38,786 nt of DNA from Paucisalibacillus globulus DSM 18846 (GTDB lineage Bacteria; Bacillota; Bacilli; Bacillales; Amphibacillaceae): positions 144,119 to 182,904 of the forward strand of contig NZ_KI519440.1 in NCBI RefSeq assembly GCF_000482485.1. The letters are read 5' to 3'. Of this stretch, positions 16,348 through 25,168 are shown in pieces. The notes under the pieces are model-generated. The model saw nothing but the letters and a program-made list of their open reading frames with translations, searched no databases and was not told the origin of the DNA. Within the stretch, counting starts at the first letter, position 1. Every line of letters begins with the position of its first letter. A program made the position numbers and the translations under genes.

Positions 16348-16432
16348 GGTGTAGACCAATCGTATAGTTAATAGAGGATATGGATTCTTCTGTACAGGGA
16401 AAGATTATTAGTCTTTTAGTTTCTAACTTCAT
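16346..16432 (-). pseudogene. 5' remnant of a GNAT acetyltransferase
   Basis: On the minus strand an ATG at 16432, preceded by a good AGGAAGAAGG ribosome site, opens MKLETKRLIIFPCTEESISS and goes on to about NYTIGLHLN, the characteristic first 30 residues of a Bacillus GNAT subgroup (compare the 'ETeRLiiiPCTeE...y.iGpHi' pattern known from that family). Homology-like sequence stops at about 16346, exactly at the fosB stop codon; beyond it the frame is only antisense fosB. This is a gene truncated by the event that placed or deleted DNA at the fosB end. Confidence 0.65.
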
Positions 16433-16507
16433 AGTTTTTCCTTCTTCCTATTGTTTTCTTATCCAAGGTATTTTGGCTTTAAGTTCTTTGAAGTATATTT
16501 TACAATA

Positions 16508-16609
16508 AAGTGAAACTTCAATCAGTGGGGGTTTTTCTACTTCCCCCACTGATTGTTGGTTGAACGAACCTCAGCTTTTTACTGGCTGTTGAGCCCCCAC
16601 TTATAATTC
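16508..16609 (+). repeat. Dispersed ~100-bp hairpin repeat, copy 1
   Basis: Starts AAGTGAAACTTCAATCAGTG. CAATCAGTGGGGG (16519-16531) and CCCCCACTGATTG (16543-16555) form a perfect 13-bp stem, followed by a tail with GTTGAACGAACC and GAGCCCCCACTTATAAT. The inverted copy is at 37091-37190. It lies between fosB and the DinB gene and may also stop fosB transcription. The rest of 16433-16729 shows nothing else except the DinB leader. Confidence 0.7.
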
Positions 16610-16729
16610 TTGAATTTCACTCGAATTCCTCTCGTTTAGGGTCTTACAGCCAGTTAACCTGCTATAAAGGTAAATGAATTACAAGAAAATTAATTATAAT
16701 TTTAAAGTTCATATCTGGAGGAAAAGCAA

Positions 16730-17179
16730 ATGAATAAAACATTGAATTCATTTAATAAAATAATAGATGAAATAAAAAACTTAAAAGAAGTAGAAGTAGC
16801 CTACTTAACAGAACCAATTAGTGAAGGGAAATGGTCAATCCGAGAAATAATAGGTCATATTTACTATTGGGATAAGTTTAATTTAGAGGTAATGGTTCCT
16901 AAAATGGTTAATGGGGGAATTTTACCTGAGTTTCCGAATCATGACCTACATAATGCTGAAGGTGTCCAATATCTAAGAGGGCAATCAGTGGAATCTATTA
17001 TAAGTATTTTCATTGAAACTAGAAAAATACTAGTTGAACATCTTACAAATGTTTCCGAAGAAACTAGATTTAGAATTGGTAAAGGGAAGCGCCAGTATTC
17101 AGTTGAAACATTTACGAAAATATTTTTAAACCATGATTTATATCATTTGAAACAAATTAATGAGAAATTAAATAAATAG
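16730..17179 (+). CDS. DinB-family protein (putative thiol transferase/metalloenzyme)
   Basis: 149 residues forming the DinB four-helix bundle. The three metal-binding histidines are in place: His43 in IGHIYYWD, His135 and His139 in NHDLYHLKQI. The start has TGGAGGAAAAG in front. DinB/YfiT proteins include bacillithiol S-transferases and other detoxifying enzymes, but the family is broad, so the reaction is not assigned. Its closeness to fosB, another enzyme using bacillithiol, fits a detoxification role by inference. Confidence 0.75.
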   Translation: MNKTLNSFNKIIDEIKNLKEVEVAYLTEPISEGKWSIREIIGHIYYWDKFNLEVMVPKMVNGGILPEFPNHDLHNAEGVQYLRGQSVESIISIFIETRKILVEHLTNVSEETRFRIGKGKRQYSVETFTKIFLNHDLYHLKQINEKLNK

Positions 17180-17231
17180 TACGTACAGAGATTAAGAGGA
17201 GTGAATTGATTATACATACTTGCACAAGAAA

Positions 17232-17262
17232 AAAGGAACTCTAATCAAGTTCCTTTAATTGT
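17232..17262. terminator. Bidirectional terminator
   Basis: AAAGGAACT (17232-17240) pairs with AGTTCCTTT (17248-17256), with A-rich/T-rich flanks. It serves the DinB gene and, with a T6 run on the minus strand, the convergent lipoprotein gene. Confidence 0.7.
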
Positions 17263-17341
17263 TTTTACATGAGAATGTCTTTTTTACGAATACTGTAAAC
17301 CGAAATTCAACATGAAATCCATAATATATACCAATTCTATT

Positions 17342-17773
17342 CTATTCAAACCCAAGTTGCTCAACCTGATCCATAAGGTTCGTAAAGCTTTCTATTGTTT
17401 GGTAGAACTGTGAATTTTCTATCTCCTCTATTGCAATTTCACCATTTTCTTGTACTTGATTGACTATGTCAAGAAGTTGGTCATTTTTTGCTAAAATATC
17501 ATTGTGGATACCTTCTGCAATGGCAGGAACTTCAATTGTGTTAAATTCTTCAACCGTTCCTTCTAAATCTGTTAGTGTATTCTCTAACTCAGCAACATTC
17601 ACATTACCTTCACCTAACACTTTTTGTACTTCTTCTGCAAAGATACTCATTTCATTTAGATATTCAGTTGTCTCTGTTGCGTAATTGATAGTATCCTGTG
17701 TTTCTTCTAGAAATCCACAACCAGAAATGAAGATGATTGTAGATAATACAAGTAAGGTAATTACTTTTTTCAT
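17342..17773 (-). CDS. DUF6376-type lipoprotein
   Basis: 143 residues. A short signal peptide (MKKVITLLVLSTIIF) ends in the lipobox ISGC. The mature part is a helical, acidic protein: FLEETQDTINYATETTEYLN, then FNTIEVPAIAEGIHND, which matches the pattern of small Bacillus lipoproteins grouped as DUF6376. No enzyme motif is present and the function is unknown. It is probably anchored on the outer face of the membrane. AAAGGAG precedes the ATG. Confidence 0.7.
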   Translation of the reverse strand: MKKVITLLVLSTIIFISGCGFLEETQDTINYATETTEYLNEMSIFAEEVQKVLGEGNVNVAELENTLTDLEGTVEEFNTIEVPAIAEGIHNDILAKNDQLLDIVNQVQENGEIAIEEIENSQFYQTIESFTNLMDQVEQLGFE

Positions 17774-17905
17774 ATATAAACTCCTTTATTATTATAAAGT
17801 TCTGTACTTTAATCATAACATGTTTATATTTTTAATTCTTGTTAGGATAGTCTAATTATTGTTGCCAAAACTTTCTAGAAGAATACAACTAAAACAGTCC
17901 ATAAG

Positions 17906-18370
17906 TTAAATGATCATCCCTTTTTTCTTAGCATCTGCATCTAAGCCTGATCCAATTGCTAAACCGATACTCATCCCGATGGGTATTCCTAATCCAATAT
18001 TATCAAATATAACTAGCCCAAATACTACACCTAAACTTATTCCCATTGACATGTAAATACTTAGATAATGCCCACTTGTTACTAATTTGTGTCGCTTCTG
18101 CAAATGAGAACGGATATCTCCTAATGTTTTTTTATGTTGTTTAAAATCACTTTCTACAAGATGTTCTCGCTTATCGTTAAGCTGAATTATATGATTTTTG
18201 AAATAAATTAAATGCTGAAGACATTCCTCACAATCAGATGAGAAGGAACCCAATCTGTGAATAACTCGTTTACACTTATCTAATTCAAGTTGTTTAGTAA
18301 CTTGATCGTCAACTGAATTTCTTATTTCTTCAAGAATGTTGTAAAGTTTATCAATCCGTTTACTATCCAT
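17906..18370 (-). CDS. Small membrane protein with helical N-terminus, unknown
   Basis: 154 residues. Residues 1-95 are charged and helical, probably coiled coil, with a CEEC pair near residue 47-50 and another Cys at about 28. Residues 103-145 form two hydrophobic segments rich in glycine (SMGISLGVVFGLVIF and IGLGIPIGMSIGLAIGSG), a glycine-zipper-like hairpin in the membrane. The tail is short and basic. GGAGG sits 7 nt before the ATG. I recognise no family. It is divergent from the oxidoreductase/ECF41 pair. Confidence 0.55.
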   Translation of the reverse strand: MDSKRIDKLYNILEEIRNSVDDQVTKQLELDKCKRVIHRLGSFSSDCEECLQHLIYFKNHIIQLNDKREHLVESDFKQHKKTLGDIRSHLQKRHKLVTSGHYLSIYMSMGISLGVVFGLVIFDNIGLGIPIGMSIGLAIGSGLDADAKKKGMII

Positions 18371-18466
18371 TGTTCAACCTCCATAAAAGATTACTTATTA
18401 AATATTACGGGAGTCATAAAATTTAGTTTCGTTTTTTACTGTATTTACAATATAATTCATTCTTTA

Positions 18467-18493
18467 TGTCACGAATCCATCTACTAAATCGTT
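18467..18493 (+). promoter_or_regulatory. Putative ECF41 sigma-factor promoter
   Basis: TGTCACG (18467-18473), exactly 16 bases, then CGTT (18490-18493). The known ECF41 target motif is TGTCACA-N16-CGTC, so it matches in 9 of 11 defined positions. It lies just before the oxidoreductase and ECF41 genes, the expected place for autoregulation. An ATG at 18466 falls on the -35 element and cannot be the translation start if this promoter is used. Confidence 0.65.
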
Positions 18494-18525
18494 TTATTAG
18501 TAAAAGTGGAATGGAGTTGTATGAC

Positions 18526-19698
18526 ATGAAGAAAATGACTTGTGTTGTAATAGGCGGGGGATATGCAGGGATTCATGCGATAAAGGCTATACAGAAAAAT
18601 ATAGGAAGGAACCAGTCCATTCGAATTATCTTGATTGATCCAAATCCTTATCATATTAAAAAGGTTCTTCTATTCAAACCTGCAGTTGAAAAGGAGACTA
18701 TCAAAATTCCTTGGAATAGAATTTTTACATCTAATGTAGAGATTATTCAAGGATATGTAACGATGATTAATCACAAGGAAAAGAGTATTATATGTCAACA
18801 TGCATTGGGAGAAGAACAACTAATGTACGATAATTTGGTAATTACTGTTGGAAGTTGTTTTCAAAAGAGTGATCCAAATACAGGGGGGATTTCACTTTCT
18901 AGTCCTGAGAATGGGGAATTAATCTTTAACCAATGGAATGAAAATTTGGCACTTGCATCAAAGGCGAATAATCAAGAAGAAAGGAAAAAATTAATGGCTG
19001 CAACTGTAATTGGAGCAGGAATTAGTGGAATTGAAACTTCTGCAGCTCTAGCTGAACAAATGAGAAAAGTAGCTACTATTAAAGGTCTTAATCCTAAGGA
19101 AGTTACGGTTTTATTAATCAACTCAAAAAATATTCTGTTCGATGAAGGACCTGGTAAGTTAGGAATAATGTTGGAAGAAAGACTTTTTCAACAAGGTGTT
19201 CAAGTTATTCACAATGCCAAGGCTATATGTGAAAAAAACGGAATAGTGGAACTAGATAATGGTCAACGTATTCCATCTGGCTTAAGTGTCTGGACTATTG
19301 GATTAATCCCCAATCCAATTTTATCCTCATGGGACATTCCTTTAACAACGGATGGTAGAGTGAAAGTGGATGAATCTTATCGGGTTAAAGAGAGTATAGG
19401 AATCTATTGTATTGGAGACTGTGCACGAATTGTTAACCCTAGGACTGGTGTTGAGGATCAAATGACCTGTAAAGAAGCAACCGTTCAAGCCAGAAGATTA
19501 GGTAAAATTATAAAAGCAGATATTCTCCATAAAAGATCTCCTATCCATAAAACGGCAATTACAACATATTGTTTTGGTCTTGGAGAAAAACAAGGTTTAG
19601 TCTGGGTGGAGTTGCCAAAAATAAATATTTATTTATCTGGAAAATTAGGCTTTTGGATAAGAAAGCTAACCTGGGATATAGCAAGTTTGGTAAAATAA
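18526..19698 (+). CDS. FAD-dependent NAD(P)H oxidoreductase (NDH-2-like), ECF41 partner
   Basis: About 390 residues. Two dinucleotide-binding motifs are visible: VVIGGGYAGIHA at the N-terminus (FAD) and VIGAGISGIETSAAL (about residues 165-180, NAD(P)H). IYCIGDCARI near residue 310 is the second FAD contact. Overall a pyridine nucleotide-disulfide-type flavoprotein of the NDH-2/AIF-like group; electron acceptor unknown. The start is placed at the ATG at 18526, with TGGAATGGAG upstream; 18511 is an alternative. The ATG at 18466 lies inside the promoter. The sigma factor follows 30 nt later, so both are one transcript. Confidence 0.8.
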   Translation: MKKMTCVVIGGGYAGIHAIKAIQKNIGRNQSIRIILIDPNPYHIKKVLLFKPAVEKETIKIPWNRIFTSNVEIIQGYVTMINHKEKSIICQHALGEEQLMYDNLVITVGSCFQKSDPNTGGISLSSPENGELIFNQWNENLALASKANNQEERKKLMAATVIGAGISGIETSAALAEQMRKVATIKGLNPKEVTVLLINSKNILFDEGPGKLGIMLEERLFQQGVQVIHNAKAICEKNGIVELDNGQRIPSGLSVWTIGLIPNPILSSWDIPLTTDGRVKVDESYRVKESIGIYCIGDCARIVNPRTGVEDQMTCKEATVQARRLGKIIKADILHKRSPIHKTAITTYCFGLGEKQGLVWVELPKINIYLSGKLGFWIRKLTWDIASLVK

Positions 19699-19728
19699 TA
19701 GATATTGGTTCATTAGGAGTTGTGTGGT

Positions 19729-20595
19729 ATGGAAATAGAAGAGCTGTACAATCAATATAGGCCATTACTTTTCACATTAGCATATCAAATGACGGGTAGT
19801 AGTATGGATGCTGAGGATCTTGTCCAGGATGTTTTTATGAAACTCCATCATATTGATATAGGAAAGCTGGATAACCCGAAAGCATTTCTTTGTAAAATGG
19901 TAACAAACAAATGTCTTGATTATTTAACATCGGCCCGCAAGAAAAGAGAACAATATGTAGGAGTTTGGTTGCCAGAGCCAGTAGTGGTTTCCGATGATAT
20001 TAGTGATTTAGTAGCGGATAAGGACTTATTATCATATGTCATGTTAGTGTTAATGGAACGATTAACTCCAATTGAAAGAGCAATATTTCTATTAAAGGAA
20101 GCCTATGCATTTGATTACCGAACTATTGCTAGTTTTGTCGATAAAAGTGAGGTTAATTGTAGAAAGATTTACAGTAGGGCTAAGATGAAACTTGGAGAAA
20201 AAGAAGAAGCGAAAATGAAACTAGACAATCATTGGATGAATGATTTACTTACCGCATTAAGGGAAGGTAATGTAGAAAAATTACTCCCGCTTATTTCAGA
20301 AGATATTACGGTTTACTCTGATGGTGGAGGTAAAGTTCCGGCCGCACTTTATCCTATTCAAACTCCAGAGCGGGTACTTCGATTCCTTGGTGGTTTATTA
20401 AATCGCTTACCACTATTCGGGGTGGATGCACGAATGGAGAGGATAATGATTAATAGGGAGGAAGGAATTATTGTCCGTACTGATAAAGATATTATACTAG
20501 TAGCAATGTTTAACGTTCAGATGAATTTAGTTAATAATATTTATTTCATACGAAATCCGGATAAACTAGAAATGTTAAGAAAACAACTGATTTGA
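19729..20595 (+). CDS. ECF41-group RNA polymerase sigma factor with SnoaL-like C-terminal domain
   Basis: 288 residues. Sigma-2 spans about residues 1-75 (AEDLVQDVFMKLH), sigma-4 about 97-160 (LTPIERAIFLLKEAYAFDYRTIA). The C-terminal 120 residues are a SnoaL/NTF2-like domain. Three ECF41 hallmarks are present: WLPEP (80-84) in the linker, DGGGK (198-202) and NPDKL (276-280). In this group the C-terminal domain replaces a separate anti-sigma factor and controls activity. The ATG at 19729 lies 9 nt after AGGAG. Typical ECF41 genes sit beside an oxidoreductase, decarboxylase or epimerase gene that they regulate, as here. SigJ-like naming is also used. Confidence 0.9.
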   Translation: MEIEELYNQYRPLLFTLAYQMTGSSMDAEDLVQDVFMKLHHIDIGKLDNPKAFLCKMVTNKCLDYLTSARKKREQYVGVWLPEPVVVSDDISDLVADKDLLSYVMLVLMERLTPIERAIFLLKEAYAFDYRTIASFVDKSEVNCRKIYSRAKMKLGEKEEAKMKLDNHWMNDLLTALREGNVEKLLPLISEDITVYSDGGGKVPAALYPIQTPERVLRFLGGLLNRLPLFGVDARMERIMINREEGIIVRTDKDIILVAMFNVQMNLVNNIYFIRNPDKLEMLRKQLI

Positions 20596-20680
20596 TTCTT
20601 TTTGTGTATGGAAACTGGACTATATTTTGCCAATTGCTGATCGTTCAACTTTCAGAATCTTTTAATATTCGGATTTGGGG

Positions 20681-20709
20681 TTGATTTTGTTAGCGTATAC
20701 CGGTATACT
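20681..20709 (+). promoter_or_regulatory. Promoter of the xpt-pbuX operon
   Basis: TTGATT (20681-20686), 17-bp spacer, TATACT (20704-20709), placing the transcript start about 13-15 nt before the riboswitch aptamer. The spacer includes a palindrome GTATACCGGTATAC that overlaps the -10. Confidence 0.65.
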
Positions 20710-20728
20710 AAAAAACAATTCAATACTA

Positions 20729-20799
20729 TTTTCATATAATCGCAGGAATATGGCCTGCAAGTTTCTACCGGCTTACCGTAAATGAGCTGACTATGAAAA
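20729..20799 (+). ncRNA. Guanine riboswitch (purine aptamer)
   Basis: P1 is TTTTCATA (20729-20736) with TATGAAAA (20792-20799). The core reads ATAATCGCAGG...CCTGCAAGTTTCTACCGG and ACCGTAAAT, the invariant purine-aptamer sequences, with P2 GCAGG/CCTGC and P3 around the ACCGTAAAT loop. The specificity base before TATG is C (20791), which selects guanine or hypoxanthine rather than adenine. A terminator follows at 20863, so guanine should switch the operon off by premature termination. Confidence 0.95.
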
Positions 20800-20862
20800 G
20801 TATCGGAATGGTTTTACATCTTTCTTAAGATGTAATTTCATTCTATTTTCGACAACCATTTT

Positions 20863-20913
20863 GCTCGGAAATATGCTTCTTCATAGTGAAGAAGTGTGTT
20901 TTCGGGCTTTTTT
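20863..20913 (+). terminator. Riboswitch-controlled terminator
   Basis: A long hairpin: GCTCGGAAA (20863-20871) pairs with TTTTCGGGC (20899-20907), and inside it GCTTCTTCA pairs with TGAAGAAG. T6 follows. Between aptamer and terminator AATGGTT and AACCATT can pair, giving a possible alternative fold. Confidence 0.85.
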
Positions 20914-20948
20914 GTTTGGGAAATGTTCTTAGTCTATGAGAAAGGTAG

Positions 20949-21530
<582 letters not shown>

Positions 21531-21533
21531 TAC

Positions 21534-22820
21534 ATGAAAAATGTCACGCTAGGAATCCAACATATATTAGCTATGTACGCAGGGGCTATTTTAGTTCCAC
21601 TTATTATTGGTGGGGCTCTCGGTTTAACGACCGAACAGCTAACATATTTAGTTGCGATTGATATCTTAATGTGTGGGATTGCGACATTACTACAGGTTAT
21701 TTCTAATCGATTCTTCGGTATAGGATTACCGGTAGTACTTGGTTGTACGTTTACCGCTGTGGGACCGATGATTGCCATTGGAGGAGAGTACGGAATTAAT
21801 GCGATGTATGGTGCCATTATCGTCTCCGGTTTAATTGTTGTACTAATAAGTGGATTTTTTGGTAAGCTTGTTCGTTTCTTTCCACCAATTGTAACGGGAA
21901 CGGTTGTTACGATTATTGGGGTAACATTAATTCCGGTTGCAATTAACGATCTTGGTGGGGGACAGGGGGCAAGCGACTTTGGTTCTTTAACTAATATTTC
22001 TTTAGGTTTTGGAACACTACTCTTTATTATTTTGTTGTATCGTTTTTCGAAAGGTTTTATACGTTCTATTTCCATCTTACTTGGTTTAGTTGGTGGTACT
22101 ATTGCTGCGACGATTATGGGGAAGGTGGATTTCACTGCAGTAGGGGAAGCTTCATATTTCCGTTTACCTGAGTTATTCTATTTTGGAATGCCAACATTTC
22201 AATGGTCTGCCATTTTAACGTTAACCCTTGTTGCAATGGTTTCTTTAGTAGAATCAACTGGGGTATATTTTGCATTGAGTGACATGACAGATAAGAAGCT
22301 TTCTGAGAAGGATCTTTCTAAAGGATACCGTGCAGAAGGAATTGCAATTTTTATTGGTGGATTTTTCAATGCCCTTCAATATACAGCATTTTCTCAAAAC
22401 GTTGGTTTAGTTCAGCTAACTGGTGTAAAAACAAGAAAAGTTGTTATGATCGCTGGTGGTATGTTAGTGATTTTAGGTTTTATTCCTAAAATTGCTGCAC
22501 TCACAACCATCATACCTACTTCTGTTTTAGGTGGAGCTTGTATTGCTATGTTTGGTATGGTTATTTCTCAAGGCATTAAGATGCTAAGTAAAGAAATTGG
22601 TAAGTCCAATGGGAATGCGATGATTGTTGCTTGCTCTGTTGGTATGGGTTTAGGTGTGACGGTAGTTCCGGAAATATTTGCACAGCTTCCAAATGGTATT
22701 CAAATCTTAACTAGTAATGGTATTGTAGCAGGAAGCTTAACAGCGATTGCATTGAATATTGTGTTTAATATGTTGCCTTCAAAACAGCCAGTTGCGCTAA
22801 TGCAAGAAAATGAGGCTTAA
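21534..22820 (+). CDS. pbuX: Xanthine permease
   Basis: 428 residues with about 12-14 hydrophobic segments, a nucleobase:cation symporter-2 (NCS2/UraA fold) protein. GIQHILAMYAGAILVPLIIG at the N-terminus is the family start, and FNALQYTAFSQNVGLVQLTG carries the NCS2 signature near the substrate site. It imports xanthine for Xpt. GGGAGGAATAA provides the ribosome site in the end of xpt. Co-transcribed with xpt under the guanine riboswitch; closed by the terminator at 22861. Confidence 0.95.
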   Translation: MKNVTLGIQHILAMYAGAILVPLIIGGALGLTTEQLTYLVAIDILMCGIATLLQVISNRFFGIGLPVVLGCTFTAVGPMIAIGGEYGINAMYGAIIVSGLIVVLISGFFGKLVRFFPPIVTGTVVTIIGVTLIPVAINDLGGGQGASDFGSLTNISLGFGTLLFIILLYRFSKGFIRSISILLGLVGGTIAATIMGKVDFTAVGEASYFRLPELFYFGMPTFQWSAILTLTLVAMVSLVESTGVYFALSDMTDKKLSEKDLSKGYRAEGIAIFIGGFFNALQYTAFSQNVGLVQLTGVKTRKVVMIAGGMLVILGFIPKIAALTTIIPTSVLGGACIAMFGMVISQGIKMLSKEIGKSNGNAMIVACSVGMGLGVTVVPEIFAQLPNGIQILTSNGIVAGSLTAIALNIVFNMLPSKQPVALMQENEA

Positions 22821-22860
22821 GAAATGTTAACGGGTTTGTGATGAATTTAATAAAGCATAG

Positions 22861-22903
22861 ATAAGAGGAGCAAATCTTGGATGATTTGTTCCTCTTATTT
22901 ATC
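22861..22903 (+). terminator. Terminator of the xpt-pbuX operon
   Basis: ATAAGAGGAGCAAATC (22861-22876) pairs with GATTTGTTCCTCTTAT (22883-22898; one G-U), followed by TTTAT. The following bases to 23114 hold nothing recognised apart from AT-rich promoter-like DNA with TGATATAAT at 23077-23085. Confidence 0.85.
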
Positions 22904-23114
22904 GTAAGCATACTTCCGACAGAAACAGATCGAATTACTTGTTTTCTTTATTTCTTCATTTTGTTTTTACTTGTGAAGGGAATTGTGCCAAGTCATTATT
23001 CAGAAACGTGACGAGGATGCCTAAGGATCTTCATTTTAACTCAACAATACTTTCAAGCGACCCTTATATAATACTTTGATATAATAAAAATATAATTCAT
23101 ATGGGGGTTATTGT

Positions 23115-23879
23115 ATGCCGAAAGCGTTAGTTAATGGTGTGGAACTTTATTATGAGGAAGCTGGAAATGGAGAAGTTATTATTTTTCTTCATGGATTAAC
23201 AAGTAATCATTTTATGCTTAAACAAGAAATGGATTATTTCAAAGATCGTTTTCATGTGATTGGGATTGATTCTAGGGGACATGGCAATTCTGCAAAGCCA
23301 ACAGGCTATACATTACATGATCATGTTCAAGATGTGATTGGATTTATGGATGAATTTGGAATTGAAAAAGTAAATTTATTTGGTATGTCGATGGGAACGT
23401 ATGTAGCCCAGGGAGTAGCAATTGCTATACCGGAACGGGTGAATAAAATGGTGCTTGTTTCAGGAAATTCTCATGCTAAAGATCCATCAGTAAGTTTGTT
23501 GGGAAGACACGCAGATGAGCAAGCAGGACTTACTTTTGAAGAGCAAATGGGCAAGTTAGCTTCACATATTTTCCATGATTTACAAACAGTTGGGGAATGG
23601 CTTGAGGGGATTCCAGGTGGATTAACTGCAGAAGAACAAGAAGCAGCTGCTGAAGCTTTAGCAGAATTTGATTTTCGACCAGAGTTACATAAGGTTACTG
23701 CAAAAACATTAGTCATAAATGGAAGCTATGATGGGTTGAATCCGCCAGAAGATGGGAGGGAAATTGCTGAGTATATTACAAATGCACAATTTGTTGTCTT
23801 CAGCAACTCTGGACATGCTCCGAATGTTGAGGAAAAGGAAAAATTTATTGAACTAGTAGATTCATTCTTGCATGAGTAG
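23115..23879 (+). CDS. Alpha/beta-fold hydrolase
   Basis: 254 residues with the complete alpha/beta hydrolase pattern: oxyanion-hole FLHGLTS (about residues 24-30), IDSRGHGNS, nucleophile elbow GMSMG with Ser92, acid Asp206 in NGSYDGL and His234 in SGHAPN. These features are shared by esterases, haloperoxidase-like and lactonase-like proteins; the substrate is unknown. No signal peptide. GGGGG lies 5-10 nt before the ATG, and an extended -10 TGATATAAT (23077-23085) probably drives it. It stands alone. Confidence 0.8.
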   Translation: MPKALVNGVELYYEEAGNGEVIIFLHGLTSNHFMLKQEMDYFKDRFHVIGIDSRGHGNSAKPTGYTLHDHVQDVIGFMDEFGIEKVNLFGMSMGTYVAQGVAIAIPERVNKMVLVSGNSHAKDPSVSLLGRHADEQAGLTFEEQMGKLASHIFHDLQTVGEWLEGIPGGLTAEEQEAAAEALAEFDFRPELHKVTAKTLVINGSYDGLNPPEDGREIAEYITNAQFVVFSNSGHAPNVEEKEKFIELVDSFLHE

Positions 23880-23945
23880 AGGAAAAAATTGGGTTTTAAT
23901 GGATAAACGAAGTGGAAAATCCATAAAACATTATAAATAGAAATG

Positions 23946-24119
23946 TTCTATTGGACAAAAGGAGACAGTAATTCCGTGAATCTGTCTAATAGAAAGCTTC
24001 ATATAGACAAAACAAACGGAATTTCCGCAACTCTGTCTAATAGAAGTGTTCTATCTCTATCAAACAAAAGAGGCAGAGATTCCGTTAACCTGTCTAAAAG
24101 AATATTTCTATTAGATAAG
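23946..24119 (+). repeat. Three and a third degenerate tandem hairpin units of ~52 bp
   Basis: Units begin at about 23946, 23998, 24049 and 24106 (partial). Each opens with a TTCTATTrGACA-like word and closes with TGTCTAATAGAA or a variant; these are reverse complements, so each unit is a hairpin. Between them is a GAnATTCCGynAAnC-type core. A 61-codon open frame through it is a by-product of the repeats. Confidence 0.65.
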
Positions 24120-24133
24120 CACATCTAACCAAT

Positions 24134-24937
24134 TTATTTCTTATTAAATGCACCATGCATAACCGGACCAACATATTCATTAAGCTTCCAGCCATGTTTA
24201 ATTGCTGCAGATACAAATTTCTTCGCGTTAGATACTGCATCTAATACGGACTCACCGTTTGCCAGGTTAGCGGTGATAGCTGCTGCAAATGTACATCCAG
24301 CGCCATGGTTGTATGTTGTATCAAGCTTTTCACTTTCTAGCAGTGTGAATTCTTTTCCATCATAGAATAAGTCTACTGCTTTGTCGTGATGGATGGCACT
24401 CCCGCCTTTAATAACAACATTCTTTGCACCTAGTTCATGGATTTTTACTGCCGCTTCTTTCATATCATCAATTGTTTTAATTGGACCTGAAGTCTGTGCT
24501 AGTTGCCATGCTTCAAAAAGATTTGGTGTTGCCACAAGGGATACTGGAAGTAATACTTCACGCATGGCATCGGTATTTTCAGGCAAAAGAAGTTCATCTT
24601 CCCCTTTGCATACCATTACTGGATCCAGTACATATTTTTCAATTTTATGTTCTCTAATTTTTCTTGCACCAAGTTCAATAACATCAACAGTACCGAGCAT
24701 TCCGGATTTCATTGCGTCTACACCAACTGAGAGTACTGTTTCTAGTTGCTTTTCGACAACATCAACATCAATTGTTGTTACATCATGATTCCACCCATTA
24801 GGATTCATGGTAACAATTGATGTTAGTGCATTCATACCGTAAATTCCATGTTCTTGGAAGGTTTTAAGATCAGCTTGGATTCCTGCCCCTCCACTTGTAT
24901 CAGAACCTGCTAGGGTTAATGCTTTTTTCATTGTCAT
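24134..24937 (-). CDS. pdxK: Pyridoxine/pyridoxal/pyridoxamine kinase (ThiD-like)
   Basis: 267 residues of the ribokinase-like ThiD/PdxK fold, matching the B. subtilis PdxK type along its whole length: [20 protein letters not shown] at the N-terminus, [43 protein letters not shown] and the catalytic anion hole [11 protein letters not shown] near residue 215. It phosphorylates vitamin B6 vitamers at the 5' position with ATP; in this subgroup HMP can also be accepted, so ThiD is the alternative name. AGGGGGA lies before the ATG. Monocistronic. The 215 bases upstream show no riboswitch. Confidence 0.88.
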   Translation of the reverse strand: MTMKKALTLAGSDTSGGAGIQADLKTFQEHGIYGMNALTSIVTMNPNGWNHDVTTIDVDVVEKQLETVLSVGVDAMKSGMLGTVDVIELGARKIREHKIEKYVLDPVMVCKGEDELLLPENTDAMREVLLPVSLVATPNLFEAWQLAQTSGPIKTIDDMKEAAVKIHELGAKNVVIKGGSAIHHDKAVDLFYDGKEFTLLESEKLDTTYNHGAGCTFAAAITANLANGESVLDAVSNAKKFVSAAIKHGWKLNEYVGPVMHGAFNKK

Positions 24938-25168
24938 GTAAATTCCCCCTGAATATTAAATCCTAGTCAATTACAAGGATAAAACATAATTTTATTAAAA
25001 TAAAGTAGTTTTACTTAAGGGCTAGGTTTCCCTAATATAAAATACTTTATCAAAAGTATAAGAGCTTGTACAATAGTAATAATAGAAGATACTGAATTTA
25101 TTATAAGCCGCCGTGTTAAACGCATAAATAACATTTGGGGGTCTATTATTTTATTGGGGGTAGTAAAT

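Noticed and set aside
23943-24128. 61-codon frame in the tandem hairpin repeat
   Set aside because: The peptide only reflects the repeat units and there is no good ribosome site.
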